A stretch of 64,000 nucleotides of DNA. Origin: Prostheceraeus crozeri (taxonomy: Eukaryota > Platyhelminthes > Polycladida > Euryleptidae). The translations under genes and the position numbers were made by a program. Below the pieces are notes generated by a model. That model did no database searches, was not told where the DNA came from, and saw only the letters and a program-made list of their open reading frames with translations. Shown one piece after another: positions 12,655-22,506 of this stretch. The stretch is from contig CAJQUW010005245.1 in the NCBI GenBank assembly GCA_907163375.1, forward strand, positions 434,001 through 498,000, given 5' to 3'. Each line of letters begins with the position of its first letter. Positions within the stretch are counted from its first letter, which is position 1.

Positions 12655-13324
12655 AAAATTAAGTCACTAGGTCAAAAGTTAAACTAAATATTTAATCCAC
12701 TCGTGTGACCAAAATTCCAGTGAAATGTCACTTGCTAATCGCCAATCGATTATTTGTTTTTTCATATTTGTTGACAAGACATCACATGAATTAATAAAGA
12801 GAATTCAAATGATCAAATGAGGAAGATGTTATGAATTTTAGACACAATAAACATCGGCCCGGGTGCTATATATTTCAGACCCGGCCCCGACCGGCTTCCA
12901 ACTCTGTTCCAAAGTGCTGCTCCAGATTTCATGAAATTCTCAGCTGTACATATTTGAAGTGCGAACTTTCTAATAGTGGTGTTCATTTGATCTAACTGGC
13001 TCATCCTCGTGCTATAAATAGCATCTCAAAATCTAAAATCACCAATTTTGACTGACTTTTGAAAATTCTGACATTATGAAGAATTTTGGCTATAGATCAC
13101 TTGCTGATTGCTACCTGCGACGTGCAGTTACTTGAATGTGCTAAGAAGCTACTTAAGTACATAAAGATATCGATAAGATTTATTTGTGCAAGGAATACGA
13201 CTGAAATATACGTATATAAAATGTGGGGGATCTTCCACCGAAAGCAACATTTCCAATGTATCTGTGAAGTTGCATTCCTCAGTTCTCAATAACTTCAAAT
13301 GTGACTATAAAGAAGTAGACGACG
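12655..13324. other. no gene recognised
   Basis: The only unusual part is a GC-rich tract near 12857-12893 (CGGCCCGGGTGC, CCCGGCCCCGACCGG), resembling the one at 11744. Open frames at 13086-13292 and 13186-13464 run into the next SINE and are not convincing. Confidence 0.4.
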
Positions 13325-13506
13325 TTGTGGTCTCCATGGCACAGTGTTTAAGTGTTTGGCCCAGAGGTCTGTCGTTCCAGATGTCGAGCCCCGAAAGTGT
13401 CATTGGAAGTCGTCAGGAAGTGCATCCGAACCAAAAGATCACAGCGTTCCAGGTTAAAGTCTGACTGTGTCAAGCCCCCAGCAAGGGGGAGCAGTGACGT
13501 TAAACC
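13325..13506 (+). mobile_element. tRNA-derived SINE, family 1, copy 3
   Basis: Plus strand. The head is GTGGTCTCCATGGCACAGTG, the B box is TGTCGAGCCCC (13386-13396), the body is CATTGGAAGTCGTCAGGAAG, and the tail is CCCCCAGCAAGGGGGAGCAG followed by TGACGTTAAA. Confidence 0.85.
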
Positions 13507-14643
13507 ATCACGACTTGTAATAACAATAATTGCTTTATTCGAACTTCATATCATTAATTCAGAAGCAGTGGAACAATGTTAAGGGCAGGATAAAATCATA
13601 ATAAACTGAAAATCATGCATACTTTATAAAAGAATTTTTAAAAAGAATAGTCTTGGCTTTAATACGGCGATGTGAATTCCTGAGTCCGCTCTGGACTGAC
13701 GTGTCAAAGATGAAGTTGAGTGGATGGTCTTTGGATTTTACTTTCTTGGCCAGCTTGGTTGCTGACAAATTACAGAAATCACCAAGGTCGCTAGAACAAC
13801 TGAAGCAGAAAATCCTACTCAATCGCCTTTCAAGCCTCGTTAATGTTGAAAACGTGTTTGGCCAATATTACACCAAGTTGGATAAGCATGTGACAGTGCC
13901 GAGAGTGCGGTCAGGGAATCAAGGGAGTTGGTGTCGCTTATTGTCTTTTATTCTCCTTAGATATTCAATTTACATACTTCGACAGACCTTTGTTGTCAAA
14001 AAAGTGACTACTTATAAGTGCCATTATTACTTGAAATCTTACTAAGTAGTGTCTATATAACATTTGAATTTCCAACACTATACGATGTTCATGATATGAT
14101 TCACAGTCTTATAATTATGAAAGACTGCAAATACTCATGTTGAAAAGCGATGCATTTCGTTGAATGCTGTCACACAAAACGTTTGAAAAACGTGCCAATT
14201 TTCAGACATTAAAAAAAAAGTACTTTCAAAATAGGTCATAAATTTGAAAGCGGGCCAAATGTGATGATTTTTTTGTTGAAAGCTTGAAAACACGCCAAAG
14301 TTCCTAAGGTCCTAAAAGCGTTAATAGGTCGTCTTGGATTTACAAGAACCACTGCAAAAACGATTAGCCCCCCCCGTGTCGATCGGGTTGAGACGTGGGC
14401 CTTACGCTTACATACCATAAGAAGACAACTTTCCACAATGCTTGATAAATATCCCAGGAATTCGGTACTCAAAAATAACCCCCACAAAAACAAGTCATTT
14501 TTACACTAATCGCACAATCGTATTTATTTGCTTTCAATGACGGATAACTCAATTGTCTGTAGCATTAAACGTTCCACATGAACCCTAGGAAATCCATTTT
14601 AACAAAGACACAATTTTTAATGATTTAGCAGACGGAATATAGC
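13507..14643. other. no gene recognised; one 130-codon open frame
   Basis: A plus frame at 13653-14045 is the longest non-transposon open frame in this part of the intron. Its first 70 codons look protein-like (DKLQKSPRSLEQLKQKILLN), but I cannot assign a family and see no splice context. It may be a relic. A run of eight C lies near 14369. Confidence 0.35.
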
Positions 14644-14720
14644 TGCGCGTCTTGGTGGATTTGAACCGCCGACCACTGGCATTCTAGACCAACGCTCTAC
14701 CAACTGAGCTAACGACGGGC
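14644..14720 (-). other. tRNA-like sequence (pseudo-tRNA or SINE head)
   Basis: The minus strand reads as a cloverleaf: D arm TTAGCTCAGTTGGTAGAGCG, anticodon loop CTAGAAT (anticodon AGA), and T arm GGCGGTTCAAATCCACC with one mismatch. The acceptor arms, GCCCGTCGT and AAGACGCGC, pair over nine positions with two mismatches instead of the normal seven. AGA would mean serine, but the long variable arm of tRNA-Ser is absent. It is more likely a tRNA pseudogene or SINE head than a working tRNA. Confidence 0.55.
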
Positions 14721-15904
14721 GACAGTAAGACACAAGTCCTCAATTGAAGAATCTGCGTAATCCAATCAGATGCCTTCATCCCCAAGACAACATATCATTA
14801 ACCGTCAATTCAAACTACTGAAGCAAGATGTCAGTAATTCAAAGCTACCATTCTTTGACAATACTCGAACTTTCACCATTCATCAAGAATGGCATGGAAA
14901 GTGATGCTTCTTGGAAATTCATCTATCCTCCCTAGTCAGGCCGCCTCCGTCACTTCACTGGCATCCAGGATGTCTTCGAAGCAGCTTGAACAGGATACAA
15001 CATCAAATTTGCCTTGATTCCCTCAAAATGTCGATTTACTCCTTCTAAATGTCAGGACCAATAGCTGCCTTTCCAAACGCCTAATATATTTTCGTCTTTC
15101 GACTTAATGTAGAGTGAAACGGTGTAACTCCTGCACAAGGTGACTTCTGTAGCGGAACAATAAAGTGTGATATTGAAGTGGGAAGTCAAGAAAATTTAAG
15201 AAGAAATGTTTCATTCAATTTCCCTTAAATTCCCGGTTTTCACGCATATATCGAATTCCCTGGCACTACCCCGACAATTTTCACCCCAAAGCTATCCAAA
15301 TAAGTAAGAAATGGAATTCTTCATGTTGCTTACGTACGTGATCCAAAAATTAAAGAAATTCTGTTCGAGAGAGAAATCAAAATGAGAAGAATTTGTTTTG
15401 GCTGATATCATTGTTTTCCCCTATCATGATATTCAGAGCTGACACTTACGAAATCCAATCACACCAATGCGCAATAATTCATTGATCGAATTCTCTATCT
15501 TGAAGGAGGCTCAATTGTATAGGATTATCTAATTATGTCTCAGACACAATTAACAAAGCTTGAAGCAATAGCAACATTTTTGATTCCTTATAAAGACGAA
15601 TAAGTTAGATTATTAGACTCCATCGACTTTTACCGCAGAAATCCAAGCGGACAAACAGGTTTCTCTTCCCCATTACTAAAAGTGCATATAAGAGAACTGC
15701 TTTTTTTGCTTATTGTGTATCTTTTTACCATAGTAATGCTATATGTTGATGACTTGTTCCGAATGATTACTTGTGACTTGCAATTCTGGTTTCTACTTGG
15801 AAAATATGAACATTAATTATCATTATTAGATGAAATAAGAGACAGTCGGAAATCGTGTTCATATAGTATCGAATGAAGATGCTCGAATCAAGACTATTTT
15901 CCAA
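14721..15904. other. no gene recognised
   Basis: The longest open stretches are below 60 codons on both strands. Moderately GC-rich sequence at 14920-15060 shows no family motif. Confidence 0.5.
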
Positions 15905-16010
15905 AATGATGATTTCTGATATTGGATGAAATGACAGCTATTCAGGCCTACTCCCATTTTTCAACGGAGGAAGCAACTCAATTTCTAGTCATTCTATTTA
16001 CCTCAGGTTT
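15905..16010 (+). repeat. interspersed repeat X, copy 1 (partial)
   Basis: It contains the family core GATATTGGATGAAATG followed by ACAGCTATTCAGGCCTACTC and CCCATTTTTCAAC. It matches 16140-16310, 30728-30835 and the reverse complement of 31572-31735. No coding capacity, ends or target duplications could be fixed. Confidence 0.7.
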
Positions 16011-16139
16011 GGGAAATCAATATTTGTTAATTATTACAAGCGCACTACTTTGGGCGACAGGTCAGTAGTGCATTAAACGTGGTATTTAATATATACCCGT
16101 CGAAATTCCACTTAGTATGCTAAAAAATCTCAAATTTAC

Positions 16140-16310
16140 CCGAGCTTGACTGCAACTTTAAATAGGGAGTTGTGTCGATGTTGAGAGATGTGAACTAGGC
16201 CTACTGATAATTCCTGATATTGGATGAAATGGCAGCTATTTAGGTCTGTTCCCATTTTTCAACTAATGATGCAACTCATTATTTAATCATTCTATTTACA
16301 TTATTTTCCT
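16140..16310 (+). repeat. interspersed repeat X, copy 2
   Basis: A longer copy: GACTGCAACTTTAAATAGGG, then GTCGATGTTGAGAGATGTGA, then GATATTGGATGAAATGGCAG and TTCCCATTTTTCAAC. It lies 130 bp after copy 1 in the same orientation. Confidence 0.75.
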
Positions 16311-16444
16311 GAATGATATAATATTTATTGGACCGGGGGCGATTCCAAACCCAATGATTCAGTTTCGCACGAAAATTGTAATGCTTAATCCTTCGATATA
16401 ATGCTATTGGTTCAGCAAACAGTTGTTGCCCGGTTTGTGATGAT

Positions 16445-16578
16445 TTACATTGATATGAAGCAAATTATGTCCAAATAGACGCTAATACTTCTCCCGACCG
16501 AAACCGGTTTGACCAGGATTCGAACACAAGTTAGCTATAAAGTTAAGCAAGTGCTCTATCCACACGGCCAGTCAGGCG
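16445..16578 (-). mobile_element. tRNA-derived SINE, family 2, copy 1
   Basis: Minus strand. The A box region is TGGCCGTGTGGATAGAGCAC, the B box is GTGTTCGAATCC, and the body is TTTGGACATAATTTGC then CATATC. It shares head and body with the inverted copy at 16712-16850 but not with family 1. Confidence 0.75.
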
Positions 16579-16711
16579 GTACTAAGGAAGCCTTGATGTT
16601 AGACAATGTCAACAGTAAGGTATATACTATGTCAAAAATGAATAAATGTGACGTATGATATGTCAAGTATGTTACAGTAAGGTTATGTCATCATGAACGC
16701 TTCTTTTGCAC

Positions 16712-16850
16712 TTGACTAGCCGTGTGGATAGAGAACTTGTTTGACATTCTGATCGCTTCGTTTTCGAATCCTGGTAAGACAAATTGCAGTCAGGTGTCTG
16801 CATCCATTTTGGACATAATTTGTGCCATATCTACGTCAATGGTATTGATT
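16712..16850 (+). mobile_element. tRNA-derived SINE, family 2, copy 2
   Basis: Plus strand. The head is TAGCCGTGTGGATAGAGAAC, the B box is GTTTTCGAATCC, and the body is TTTTGGACATAATTTGTG then CATATC. It faces copy 1 across 133 bases, so the pair could fold back if transcribed together. Confidence 0.75.
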
Positions 16851-17379
16851 TTACTCAAACATTGATTAAACAATGTCACAAAACGCTCCACATGCAATCG
16901 GCAAATTTCGATTAATTGTGGAATTTCAGCTTACAAGGACACATATATTGTGTTGAATAATTTGTTCGTGTTACCTTGATAAACTGACACTTGAGTGAAT
17001 TTCAATGCTAAGATAAGAATGCAATATGCCACCAGGATAATGAAAGGATTCAACTTGTCTGAATTCATGGCATCGTAACTCTTTCTAAGTTAATATACCC
17101 AATCTACATGTAAATTGCGACATTAGCTATCAATGCACATGCATGGACATCTAGAACACTATCCATGGCTGTCCATGGCACATGTAAGTCAAAATGAAAA
17201 TTTCAGGTGTACATAAACAAACTAAATCTCACTCTGAAGCGAAAGATTCAAATTTTCAAATCAGTTGCCACTCATCTACAAGAATAAAGCGGAAAATAAT
17301 AAATCAAGCTAGTAAGTCAAGAGCACGCATTAAATTAGCTTTCAGGTGCATTGGTACAACATACGTTCGTCATTGAGAG
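16851..17379. other. no gene recognised
   Basis: AT-rich. A possible splice acceptor (TTAGCTTTCAG, ending near 17345) precedes the GC-rich tract described next. Confidence 0.4.
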
Positions 17380-17585
17380 ATGACTCCGTGCATGTGCGGT
17401 GGTGGCATCAACCACATCCAGCTGCCACAGTGGGGTCCAGAAACCGTCAGCATATCAGAGGGCGATCGCCTGCTCACAGAGTGAATAAATTCGGTAAACC
17501 TGACAGGAACAACCCAAGGGACGTGGCGTTCAGCGCCGTAAGGCTACGCGCGGGTCGGGTTCCATCTCTGATGCTGTGAGGGCTT
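17380..17585 (+). other. GC-rich tract of coding-like composition, unassigned
   Basis: About 200 bases are much richer in G+C than the surroundings. They are open in several frames: 17346-17579 on plus, a short frame from an ATG at 17380 to a stop at 17484, and one minus frame over most of the tract. The 17380 frame reads MTPCMCGGGINHIQLPQWGP at its start. I do not recognise the protein. It could be an exon of a nested gene, a piece of a lost gene or a transposon fragment. Confidence 0.35.
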
Positions 17586-17930
17586 TGCATGTGGATGCAA
17601 AAGAGAAGCCAATTCCAATTTTCAGACAGAGAATTTCTTTACAGAATTGATTGACCCTGAGTAATAAAAACACATTATTTCGGATACTATGCATTTGGAA
17701 CATAAGAAAATAGAAATGCTCGAATGATATATGGCACTAAGAAAAGCTGCATGCCTGCATGCCTTGTAATCAATTGAAATTTAACATGTAGGTGCTTCGG
17801 ATTTTAATAACTGGATTTGTCACAATCAATGTTTTGTGAGGAACAATGATTGTGTGTTCAAAATCACTTCAGTTGACAGTTCTTATATGTGATATAAAGT
17901 TTCATGGTTCGTTCTAGTCATGGTCAGTCA
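17586..17930. other. no gene recognised
   Basis: AT-rich. TGTGATATAAAG at 17888-17899 is repeated exactly, in the same orientation, at the TATA box of the small gene near 19387. Confidence 0.4.
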
Positions 17931-17977
17931 TATTCGCGGGAAAAAGAATCATTCCTTTTTTTCGACGTAAATATCTA
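17931..17977. repeat. left arm of inverted repeat around the mariner
   Basis: The reverse complement begins TAGATATTTACGTCGAA and ends CCCGCGAATATGA. It matches 19336-19390 (TAGATATTCACGTCGAA ... CCCACGAATGTGA) at roughly 80% with small gaps. Without the mariner, the two arms would be only about 60 bases apart. The arm contains TTCGCGGGAAA, an E2F-site-like string. Confidence 0.6.
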
Positions 17978-19272
17978 CGAGGGGCGTTCAAAAAAATTCG
18001 TAGAATTGCATACAAATATATATTTCATAAAAACAAAAGTATCACTACTTTTCAATATAGTCTCCCCTAACTTCAATGCACTTAGACCATCGGTGCTCAA
18101 GTGCCCCAATTCCAGCATGGAAGAAGTCTTGTGGCTTGAGGTTGAACCACTCATCCACGGCGAATTTCAGTTCCTCATCGTCTCCAAAGCGCCTTCCCCG
18201 AAGGTCGGTCTTCAAGGCGCGAAACAGGTGGAAGTCGCTTGGGGCCAGATCGGGACTGTAGGCTGGGTGAGCCAACTGTTCGAAGCCCATTTGATTGATT
18301 GTGGCTTGTGCCACGCGGCTCTTGTGCACCGGCGCATTGTCATGGAGGAGGAGCACACCACGAGTCAGCAATCCGCGCCTCTTCTCCTTGATTGCTTGAC
18401 GAAGCTTGACCATCAGATCCGAGTAGTACGCACCAGTGATGGTAGACCTTCTGGGCAAGTAATCGATAAGCAGAAGACCCTTCGAGTCCCAGAAGACTGA
18501 TGCCATCAACTTGCTTGCGGAAGACTGAGTCCGAAACTTCCTTGGAGGTGGCGAGTCTCTGTGCTTCCACTGCATTGAGGCGATCTTGCTCTCAGGGTCC
18601 CAGTGGTGCACCCAGGTTTCATCTCCAGTCACCAGTCGCAGGTGGAAGTCTTCTGGATCCCTCCTGTAAAGCTCCAGAAGTTGTGAGCTGAGTTGCATCC
18701 GCTGCTGTCGATCTTGCACTTGAAGATTTCGAGGCACCCATCTGGCAGACACCTTGGAGAGATGAAGATGATCGTGAAGAATCGTAAAAACGCTCCCTTC
18801 TAAAATGCCAACTTCTACTGCAACTTCTTTGACTTTCAAACGACGATCAGTCATCACAAGGTCCTCCACACGGCGGATGACTTCCGGTGTCGTCACCTCC
18901 AATGGTCGACCCGACCTTGGATCGTCTTCCAAGGATTGATGGCCTCGCTTGAACTCTGCGGCCCACTTGGCGACCGTGGAATATTTGGGAGCATCTTGCT
19001 GGTACACCTTAGCCATCCGTTCCGTGATTTCTGTGGCCGAAGAACCTTCTTTGACAAGGAATTTGATGACGGCTCTGTGTTCAATCAGTGACGATTCCAT
19101 TTTCTACATTGATTCAATGAGTTTGCAGTCTTCTTATAGCTGAACGGACAAAGCAAAGTGAACAGTGTTATGACTGTGAACGTAATTAACATAGATCAAC
19201 TAACACACGAAATTAGAACTTAATTCATCATCTCTAAGCATTTCATTCTACGACCTTATTGAACGTCCCTCG
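17978..19272 (-). mobile_element. mariner transposon, full length, intact (family A)
   Basis: A 1,295 bp Tc1/mariner element with terminal repeats CGAGGGGCGTTCAA at the left and, inverted, CGAGGGACGTTCAA at the right. It is flanked by TA on both sides (17976-17977 and 19273-19274), the mariner target duplication. One uninterrupted transposase frame fills it on the minus strand. It is inserted in XPG intron 7 in the same orientation as the gene. Confidence 0.97.
18045..19100 (-). CDS. mariner transposase (351 aa, DD34D), family A
   Basis: DDE/D transposase that cuts and pastes its own element at TA sites. The frame is full length for the family (about 345-355 residues) and has no stops. An N-terminal paired-like helix-turn-helix region covers residues 1 to about 110. 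The linker motif WVPRNL is at 121-126, and the catalytic acids are Asp160 (GDETW), Asp254 (HDNAP) and Asp289 (YSPDLAPSD). Asp254 and Asp289 have 34 residues between them, the mariner DD34D spacing. The frame ends in RGDYIEK, typical of mariners. The start is the first Met, 172 bases inside the right terminus. The intact frame suggests recent insertion or activity; that part is inference. Confidence 0.97.
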   Translation of the reverse strand: MESSLIEHRAVIKFLVKEGSSATEITERMAKVYQQDAPKYSTVAKWAAEFKRGHQSLEDDPRSGRPLEVTTPEVIRRVEDLVMTDRRLKVKEVAVEVGILEGSVFTILHDHLHLSKVSARWVPRNLQVQDRQQRMQLSSQLLELYRRDPEDFHLRLVTGDETWVHHWDPESKIASMQWKHRDSPPPRKFRTQSSASKLMASVFWDSKGLLLIDYLPRRSTITGAYYSDLMVKLRQAIKEKRRGLLTRGVLLLHDNAPVHKSRVAQATINQMGFEQLAHPAYSPDLAPSDFHLFRALKTDLRGRRFGDDEELKFAVDEWFNLKPQDFFHAGIGALEHRWSKCIEVRGDYIEK

Positions 19273-19335
19273 TATTTTTTAAAAAATTACCAAAGCACCC
19301 TAGTTTCGGTCGAGTTTTGGCAATTTTCAAAAAAA

Positions 19336-19390
19336 CTAGATATTCACGTCGAACAAAAAGAGTCATTCTGTTTTCTTCCCACGAATGTGA
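19336..19390. repeat. right arm of inverted repeat around the mariner
   Basis: Partner of 17931-17977. It abuts the TATA box at 19391, so it is the immediate upstream region of the small candidate gene. Confidence 0.6.
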
Positions 19391-19398
19391 TATAAAGG
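19391..19398 (+). promoter_or_regulatory. TATA box of the small intronic gene
   Basis: TATAAAGG at 19391-19398, 109 bases before the ATG at 19500. With the usual 25-30 base spacing, transcription would start near 19421-19428, giving a leader of about 75 bases. It is placed between an inverted-repeat arm and a small open frame that has its own poly(A) signal. Confidence 0.5.
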
Positions 19399-19499
19399 CC
19401 GATAAAATGAGTCAACACTGTTCATAGAATAACTGCAGACATTTCATCTCAGAGGTTTGTCAGTTATCCGGTTATCATCGCATAGAGCAGTTTATCACA

Positions 19500-19640
19500 A
19501 TGTCATTCGATCCTAATCACAGCGTGTCATGGATCAAGTTTTCACAGATTACTGCACCTGTCGAATCGACTACGGAATGTGTCGGCATGGAAGGAACCTA
19601 TCTTGGTGACGTTATCGACAGCTCTGGAAATGTTGAGTAA
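19500..19640 (+). CDS. candidate small intronless gene, 46 aa, unknown
   Basis: The open frame starts at ATG 19500 (context CACAATGTC) and stops at TAA 19638-19640. It begins MSFDPNHSVSWIKFSQ and ends SSGNVE. It is polar, with one Cys (residue 27), one Trp (residue 11), and no signal peptide or membrane segment. Upstream is TATAAAGG (19391) and downstream is AATAAA (19722-19727), 82 bases past the stop. TATA box, frame and poly(A) signal fit a compact single-exon transcript of about 310-330 bases. I do not recognise the protein. It lies in XPG intron 7 on the opposite strand. A 46-codon frame could arise by chance, so the case rests on the arrangement. Confidence 0.4.
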   Translation: MSFDPNHSVSWIKFSQITAPVESTTECVGMEGTYLGDVIDSSGNVE

Positions 19641-19721
19641 ACAGAAGTGTCATTGATACTGTACCTACACAATTATTTTCCTTGTTGGAGTGTCTACCTG
19701 ACGACGCAGTAAATTTAGGAT

Positions 19722-19727
19722 AATAAA
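19722..19727 (+). terminator. poly(A) signal AATAAA after the small ORF
   Basis: AATAAA lies 82 bases after the TAA of the 46-codon frame and is followed by CACATTGTTT. Such hexamers are common in AT-rich DNA; its position is what makes it relevant. Confidence 0.4.
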
Positions 19728-20290
19728 CACATTGTTTAAATAGTTAAAATATTTCAGCACATTTATTGACGTCTAATGCTCATCGAAAGTGGAAAATAGC
19801 TTGGTTTTGCAGAACGAGATTAGAAGATCGAAAGACTCAAGGGAAATGCAAATGAGCGAGTTGGAAAAATATCGACTTATTTCAAAGAGATCAGTCAGAC
19901 AATTATTATAAGGAGTTATAGATCGAATAATGAGTCGATAATTCTACTTACAGTCAGCTTGACATTTACTTTTTTAATCAAATTCTTTGATAGATGGCTA
20001 TTTGAATTAATTAGTCAACATGATAGAGATAAAAATCTCACACCAGACCACTTGACATCTTCATAATCTACAAATGCGTCGTGGAAATGAGTTTTCCCGA
20101 ATATAAAGTACTGGCAGTTAATATCATAGAGCGCATCGACATCAAATATTTTTAAATCGCTTCAATCATTTGAAAATTGTAATAAGCAAGATCTAAAAAT
20201 GCTTGAAACTCTGTCCGCAACCATCTGTTGGTAGTAATGCCAGGTCGCAGGTGTGCTTCATATACACAGACCAACTATCAACAGCGATAC
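19728..20290. other. no gene recognised
   Basis: AT-rich intronic sequence between the small candidate gene and the long inverted repeat. No frame or repeat stands out. Confidence 0.5.
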
Positions 20291-21008
20291 ACTTAGAACG
20301 GGAGCTACTGACACTTTCTTCCTAAATTCGCACACTGAGGAGCATGGATTTGTCGATCTTGAAAAGCTGAATGCAAAAATTAAATTCTTGAGTGTCACAG
20401 CCAGTCGCTTTCGGCTATAGGTAAGGTTAAAGGATTCCCATTGGAATCTGATGGTAAAATTCAAGAAATATCTATGGATTGTGAAACACTTGGCAATTTT
20501 CGTACATTTTCTTTTGCAGAATAGAAACTATTTATCAGAATGCCATGAAATTTGAAGCATGATTGAGTTCAGAACATCAATTTCGATATAAAAATTGAAG
20601 TGAGTCACATGATTCAGTATTTGATGTCTGACAGCCGCTACAAAATCAGTAAATTTCATGCTGACTTAATTTTGGCGATTTTACTGACTCACTTCAACTT
20701 TTATATCGAAGTTGATGTTCTGAACTCAATCATGTTTCAAATTTCATGACATTCTGAGAAATAGTTTCTTTTCTACCAAAGAAAATGTACGAAAATTGCC
20801 AAGTGTTTCACAATCCATAGATATTTCTTGAATTTTACCATCAGATTCCAATGGGAATCCTTTAACCTTACCTATAACCGAGGACGACTGACTGTGTCAC
20901 TCAAGAATTAAATTTTTGCATTCAGCGCTTCAAAATCTACAAATCCATGCTATTAAGCCCTTTGTGTGCGAATTTAGAAAGAAAGTGTCAGTAGCTCCAG
21001 GACTAAGT
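20291..21008. repeat. long inverted repeat, arms about 320 bp, spacer 77 bp
   Basis: Left arm 20291-20607 and right arm 20685-21008 are reverse complements at roughly 90% by eye. Examples are CATCAGATTCCAATGGGAAT, GTACGAAAATTGCCAAGTGT and CTCACTTCAA...TATATCGAA. Any intron 7 transcript would fold into a hairpin of about 320 bp with a loop of about 77 bases. No transposase frame, terminal motif or target duplication was seen, so it may be a local inverted duplication or a foldback element. Confidence 0.9.
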
Positions 21009-22506
21009 CATACCCATCCGAAATCTCATGCATCATTTCACTGCATGTATGTCATCGCTGGCTACTCATGTGGCTATGCAGGTGTATGTCCGCATACCTC
21101 TCTTTTGTAGGTATCTGCGGTCATTGTCGAATATGCCGTTTTGACAAACAGACCTCGTTCTCATCTACTGTACCTCAACAATTTAGCAGATAGATCCAAA
21201 AATGAAAGAGTTTCAAATATAAAGTTCATTTACTTTTGTTCTCTGATACATAACAGTAAGGTGAACATTTCGAAGATTAGAAGATCCGTCTGAACAGCTG
21301 ATATCCAAACAGAAAAGTTCTTGAATTGCGATGTCAAAAGAGGAAACATTTAAAGACGTGCTCTAGTTGATCATTTTATGTCATAGAAGTCCACTCTCTC
21401 CATCACAGCAACAGCAACTGAAAATTATTCATGAAGTTAGATACAAAAAAGAATAGAAAACACAACACAGGAAAGAGAACATTCGGGTAAGTTGACAAAG
21501 AATGTTTCCTACATAAGTCAAGGATTTTTGTCTAAATGTAACAATCTTGGATAAAAATTGAGCGTTGTGTCTATGACAAGCCAACAAACTGATTAGATAG
21601 ACAGTGAAATTCTGCCCGTCGGTAGTTAAGAAACGGTTTCAGAGGTCATTGGTCACGCGGACCGATATCTATGATTCATGCAGTTCATAACTCGAGGAAT
21701 CAATGTCGGTTGGGTAGAAAACTGTGTTGCGACCACTCTCGATTAAACTCGCGCTCGTGTAATCGCTCGTTGTGCAACCTTATATAAAAATGAAGTCATA
21801 AAAGTTACATGTAGACGGAAAGTATCCCATTTGACCATATCAGAATTGTCCAGCATTGAAGAAGAACCAGCACTGTCCTTAGTAAGGTAGAATTCCAATC
21901 CAAAGACTGACTGTAATATATGAGTTTACAAGTGACCAGTTAGCATACAGATGACGACTTTCATTTCATATTCTATCAGCTGTTCTGTCTAGACACATTA
22001 TCTACGACGACAATTAGTGGAATTCACATTCATTGAGATCGCTAAGAGGAAGCATGATGGCTTGAATGGAGAATAAAAATCAATGAAAATTCTTCTTGTG
22101 ATGACAGGCGCTTTCAGATCGGTCTTACATTGTAACTGGAAACAAACTTTTATGACAATAAGAATCAAATTTAGAATGGAACCACGTTCTAAATTGACGT
22201 CGACCTATGACGTCAAAGATCACAAGAAATACTCAAGTTTCATATACAAATGCCAAAGTATTGAATTAGCTCATCAGATCTCGATAGCATTAGGGAACTA
22301 CTGTGGTTGACATACATAAGTCTAAGAGACTCCAAGAATAATCGTGCTTCTACTTTCATGCTATCAAAATAAGATTAATAGTTCTCTGCAGCTTCCTGTC
22401 ATTGTCTGAACACTGCTTGAATATTCCTGTGTTGAATTTTCAATGAGTTAACTGACTTCGAAACATTAAAGGTTCAAGTCGACTTTTGATTTAAAGACAT
22501 TTACAC
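21009..22506. other. no gene recognised
   Basis: A 75-codon frame at 22083-22310 has no recognisable motif. Nothing repeated or structured was found by eye. Confidence 0.5.

Noticed and set aside
14644-14720. Functional tRNA gene
   Set aside because: Acceptor arm too long with mismatches, T-stem mismatch, and wrong variable arm for the anticodon.
17904-18500. 198-codon plus frame
   Set aside because: It overlaps the mariner transposase on the opposite strand; it is a shadow of that gene.
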